In this document: positions 60,801 through 64,000 of the stretch, one piece after another
How positions within the stretch are numbered: the stretch's first letter is position 1
How the letters are laid out: the number at the start of each line of letters is the position of its first letter
From: Nonomuraea candida
GTDB taxonomy: Bacteria > Actinomycetota > Actinomycetes > Streptosporangiales > Streptosporangiaceae
Assembly (NCBI RefSeq): GCF_000725485.1
Contig: NZ_JOAG01000047.1
Location: 21,368 to 85,367, forward strand
Direction of reading: 5' to 3'
DNA: 64,000 bases
The notes under the pieces: generated by a model
Databases searched by the model: none
What the model was told of the DNA's origin: nothing
What the model saw: the letters and a program-made list of their open reading frames with translations, nothing else
Program-made: the position numbers and the translations under genes

Positions 60801-63503
60801 CAGCCGGCCGAGCGCGTCGTACTCCATGTCGGTGCGGCGGTTGTTGGTGTCGAGCTCGCCGACGGGCTCGCCCCACGCCGGCTCCAGGAACGTGCGATCG
60901 ACGTGACCGAGCTGGTTCGTCTCCTTGATCTCGGTCGCCAGGGCGCCCGCGGCCGGGGTGTAGCTGGTCACGGTCCTGGTGCCGGCCGTGTCGGTCTCGC
61001 TGGTCTCGCGGCCGTAGACGTCGTAGGTGTGCGTGGTGTCGGTGATCGTGGTGCCGTCGGCGTTGACGACCTGCTGCACCGAGGTCACGTCGCCCTTGCT
61101 CGGCGCCTGGCCGAACGCCTTGCCGTCGTACTGGACCTTCTCGTCGGAGATCAGCTCTCCGGCGGCGAGCGTGGACACGGACGCGGCGCAGGGGGCGGCC
61201 ACCTTCTGCACGCGGCTGGTGTAGTCGAGCATCCAGCTCGTGTCGTTGCGGGCGTAGGTGTAGCGGGTGCACCGGTCGTCGTCCGCGGTGGTCAGGTCGC
61301 CCTTCTCCTCGACCTGGGTGAGCAGGCCCTTGGCGTCGTACGTGCGCGCCTCGCCGGTGCGCCGCCACTTGCCGCCGGGCAGCGCGGTGCGGGTGGCCAT
61401 GGACGCGGCTTCGACCACGTACGCGGCCTTGGTGACGCCGCCCTGCGTGGACTCGGCGGTCTTGACCGACCACGGCGTCTCGACGGTGGCCTTCAGCAGG
61501 GCGCCGCCGTCGCCGTCGTACAGCATCTCCTCGCGCTCGAAGCCCGCGTACTGGTCGAGGTCGTCCAGCCTGCCGCCCTCGGAGTCCTCGATCTGCACGC
61601 TGCGCTTGGTGCCGTCGGCCTGCTTGTCGCCGTGCATGCCGCGGAAGTAGCGGAACTCCGTCAGGGTGCGCTTGGTGTCCTGGCCGTCGCCCTCGCGCAC
61701 CCGGACCCGGCCGAAGCCGCGGAAGTCCGACCACGTGCGGTGCTCGGGCTTGACCAGGATGTTGGAAGCACCGCTTGGTGTTCTTGTCGGCGGCGGGCAG
61801 CGCGCCCGCCGCGCACTCGGCCGGCGCGTAGTTGACCCGCAGCTCGCCGCCCGTGCCGTTGTCGACGGACTGGACGCGCCACTTCACCAGCGGCGCGCGG
61901 CCCTCGGTCGCGTCCACCCGGTTGGGCAGCTGCACGCCCCTGAACGTGGTCTTCGGCAGCGTGATCGTGCCGCCCACGTGGCCGGTCTGCTGGATGGAGG
62001 CCAGCCACAGCGCCGGGCTCAGCCCGTCACCGGTGGCGGGGAACTGGTGGGCCAGCGCCCAGGAGTCCACCGGGTAGTACTGCCCGGCGGCGTTGAGCAC
62101 CTGGGTGGTGACCTTGGTCAGCCGCTTGCGGGTGAAGAACGTGGGAGCCAGGCGGTCCACGCACTTCACGCCGGCGTCGCAGATCTGGTCGAACGGCACG
62201 TCCGGCCAGCGGCTCGCGGTCTCCTTCTTCAGCTCGGCGGCCGCGCAGGTGACGGTGCCGCCGGGCAGGCAGCGCTCGGCCACCTCGAACAGCACGCGGG
62301 CCGCCGGCGCCTTGGTGAACAGCTCGCCGCTCAGGTAGCCGTAGTCGATGCGGGTCAGGTACGCGTGCCGGTCGTACACCGTGCCCAGTTCGGGCTTGGA
62401 GTTGCGGCCGTAGTGGTTCTTCTCCTGGGCGTACCAGTAGGTGGTCGCGTTGCCGTGGGTGTCCACGGCGTAGTCGAGGTTCCACCGGTAGCCCTGCTGG
62501 CACCAGGCGTTGGCCGGGGTGCTGCTGTAGCAGGGCTCGCCGCTGTTGTTGCCGAACACCGGCACCGTCTGCACCGACTTGGTCTCGGCCTAGCCGGGCA
62601 GGCGGTTCAGGCCGAAGGTGTACTGGGTGCCGTCGGCGGTGGTGACCCGCCAGTGCTCGCCGTTGTTGTCGCCGTTGGCCGCGCCGGTGAGGGCTTCGAC
62701 GCGGGTGCCGTCGTCGCGCTTGGGCCGCCACTGCTTGGTCGTGGCGTCCTTGATCAGCTCGATCGACGAGCCGCCCAGCGACAGCACCGCGTTGTCCTGG
62801 TCCCAGCACAGGTCGCCGGTCTTCTTGCCGTCGAGCGTGCAGGACTTGTAGCGGCGCTCGATGTAGCCGCCGGGGCTGAGCTCGAAGCCGTCACCGGCCC
62901 AGGACGCCTGGTTGTTGGTGGCGGCGGTACGGCCGTCCAGGCTCTGCGAGGAGTAGGCCAGCGACAGCTCCGGCTCGTCGCCGCCCAAAGAGGGCGGCGT
63001 GCGCATGTCGTAGCTCCAGGTGAAGTCGCCGGTCTGGGTGCCGACGCCGAGCCGGGCGCCGTAGTCGCCGCCGTAGGCGTAGAGGCCGCCTTCGCGGGGG
63101 CGAGCTTGACGGGGAAGTCGCCGGCCACGGCCTTGGCGCTCGCGCCGACGCCCAGCTCGGCCTTCTGCGGCTTGGGCCAGGTGACGGCCGGCGCCGCCCG
63201 CCACGCCCGCTCGGCGGCGGGATCCGCCTGCGGCGCGCGCGCCGGCACGCTCGTGCCCTTGACCGGGGTCTCCTTCTGCACCTGCGGGGCCGAGCGGGAC
63301 TCGGCCGCCGCGGGCATGGCGTAGGCCAGGGGCAGCACGAGGACCATCGACAGAGCGGCCGCCAGGCGGCGCGGCCACGGGGACTCGGGCTTGGCCACGT
63401 CCCGGAAGGCGTTCCAGGACCCATCCGGAAGGTGAGGTTTGTCGGGTTCGGGTAAGCGATTCCAGCGGGATTCGGGCAGGTCGAACTCATCCTGCGGGTC
63501 CAT
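57882..63503 (-). pseudogene. RHS repeat-associated core protein with three lesions
   Basis: If repaired, about 1,870 residues. Start ATG 63503 (MDPQDEFDLP), followed by a membrane/signal-like helix (RRLAAALSMVLVLPLAYAM). Lesions: frameshift near 63090-63100 (VKLAPAK shifts into EGGLYAYGGDYG); in-frame TAG at 62590-62592 where the family has Trp (LPG-W-AETKSVQT); frameshift near 61763-61768 (KRCF shifts into NILVKPEHRTW). Downstream the frame is intact: dozens of YD repeats (YDxxGRxxxVTDPxG pattern), RHS core (GRFLSVDPIIDDTDPQQLNA, NSPVAMSDPDGQW near 58670-58780), then an unusual Lys/Arg/Ala-rich tail and a hydrophobic end DDIADFFDFFLGGLG. RHS proteins deliver C-terminal toxins or act as large secreted adhesins. 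No known toxin or immunity gene is recognised. Confidence 0.8.
58275..58615 (-). repeat. K/R/A-rich helical repeat region in RHS tail
   Basis: About 113 codons encode almost only Ala, Lys, Arg, Glu and Leu in units like REEARKKALEEARKRA and REAARKRAAAEAKRKR. In DNA the unit is roughly 30 bp with imperfect repetition. A long single alpha-helix with strong positive charge is predicted, resembling H1-like or coiled-coil segments. Confidence 0.7.
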
Positions 63504-63531
63504 GAACCTCTCCCAGCGAGGGTGGGGGAAC

Positions 63532-63610
63532 TTACTGGACTGCCAACGTGGGGAGCTGCTCGGCGCTCAGGACGCCGTCGTAGGGGTGAATGTTGTCCAC
63601 GGTCCCCGAC
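63532..63610 (-). pseudogene. LamG-domain protein remnant upstream of RHS gene
   Basis: Minus-strand codons ending in TAA at 63532 read SGTVDNIHPYDGVLSAEQLP then TLAVQ, the hallmark end of a LamG/concanavalin-like jelly-roll (GTIDDVRVYDRVLSAAEVxxL). Further upstream the frame soon loses similarity. In other actinomycetes a LamG-domain gene precedes RHS genes, so this is the ghost of that partner. The stop lies 28 bp before the RHS start. Confidence 0.6.
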
Positions 63611-64000
63611 CGAGTGGCCGGTGAGGACGCTCCACATATGCGCCTCACCCATGCCGAGCAGGGGTTACGCCCGAGGCGGGAGGCCGCCCGGCCTCTCCGC
63701 GATCTTCTGTTGACGATCGGATTGTCACTCCGGCGTGCCCACGGGCCCCTGGTTCTGGTCATTCTGCTCAAAGATTTCTTCATGACCGCACTATGGGAGC
63801 GAGAATCTCGTCAGACCGGCATTGATCGCCTTCCCGGCCCGGATCAGGCGGCCGACGCCCCTCCCGGGTGGATCGCGTCGAGGAGCTCGGCTCTCGTAGG
63901 ACGGTTGCGTCCACGGGAGTGGTGTACGAGTTTGACCTGGTCAAGAGGCGTGGCGTCGTGAAATGAAGACGGCCATCGAGTGATCCTTCGAGTAGCTAGA
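63611..64000. other. Upstream region of RHS locus, nothing recognised
   Basis: The last 390 bp hold no ORF with coding character on either strand. GC falls slightly toward the end (63700-63790). Probably the decayed body of the LamG-domain gene or intergenic DNA continuing past the window. Confidence 0.35.

Noticed and set aside
1..64000. tRNA, rRNA or riboswitch genes
   Set aside because: No cloverleaf with CCA-end pattern, no rRNA motif and no clear riboswitch core were found by eye; a covariance search was not possible.

Overview
The window is very GC-rich DNA with actinobacterial gene style: GTG/TTG starts, ATGA overlaps, Tat and Sec signal peptides, and many TetR/MarR/LAL/BTAD regulators and ECF sigma factors. 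The gene mix (NRPS fused to an MFS exporter, AfsR-like STAND regulators, CU044_5270-like sigma partners, RHS protein with a LamG relic) fits a filamentous actinomycete of the Streptosporangiales, perhaps Nonomuraea. That taxonomic guess is inference. The region looks like an accessory, chromosome-arm type region: 44 apparently intact protein genes, at least five degraded genes, no rRNA, tRNA, CRISPR array or complete insertion sequence that I could see.

Layout. 1-7.1 kb: 3' part of an NRPS operon. An NRPS (A-T-C-A-T-TE) continues in frame into an EntS-like MFS exporter, and a translationally coupled PLP dehydratase-like enzyme follows. 7.1-10.9 kb: small hypothetical and secreted proteins and a broken NAD(P)-binding reductase. 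11-16.7 kb: two close paralogues of a secreted tripeptidyl-aminopeptidase-like hydrolase, bracketing a VanX relic and a CoA ligase with a degenerate P-loop. 16.7-22.6 kb: SDR/TetR pair with twin operators, aldehyde dehydrogenase, LAL regulator. 22.8-26.7 kb: paoABC-like molybdenum aldehyde oxidoreductase. 26.8-38.7 kb: GyrI-like and SnoaL-like proteins, BTAD regulator divergent from an MFS/hydrolase operon, amino-acid dehydrogenase, second LAL regulator, MarR/FMN reductase pair. 38.9-45.6 kb: S1 protease, second BTAD regulator, lyase relic, hydrolase and WYL regulator. 45.7-54.8 kb: two paralogous ECF-sigma/membrane-partner modules on opposite strands, enclosing CGNR/MBL/MFS and MFS/WrbA/MarR units. 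55-57.9 kb: VOC protein, then a class D beta-lactamase coupled to an MFS exporter. 57.9-63.6 kb: a 5.6-kb RHS gene with three lesions and an unusual basic C-terminal tail, preceded by a LamG-domain relic.

Working together. Most units are small, self-regulated modules: a regulator diverges from or sits next to an oxidoreductase, hydrolase or exporter, often with a visible palindromic operator between them (17.5, 47.8 and 52.8 kb). The strongest leads are the NRPS-exporter fusion with a cysteine thioesterase nucleophile, the twin sigma/partner modules, the beta-lactamase/MFS couple, the atypical RHS tail, and a striking scatter of short tandem repeats (10-29 bp units), which inside coding sequence are always a multiple of three.
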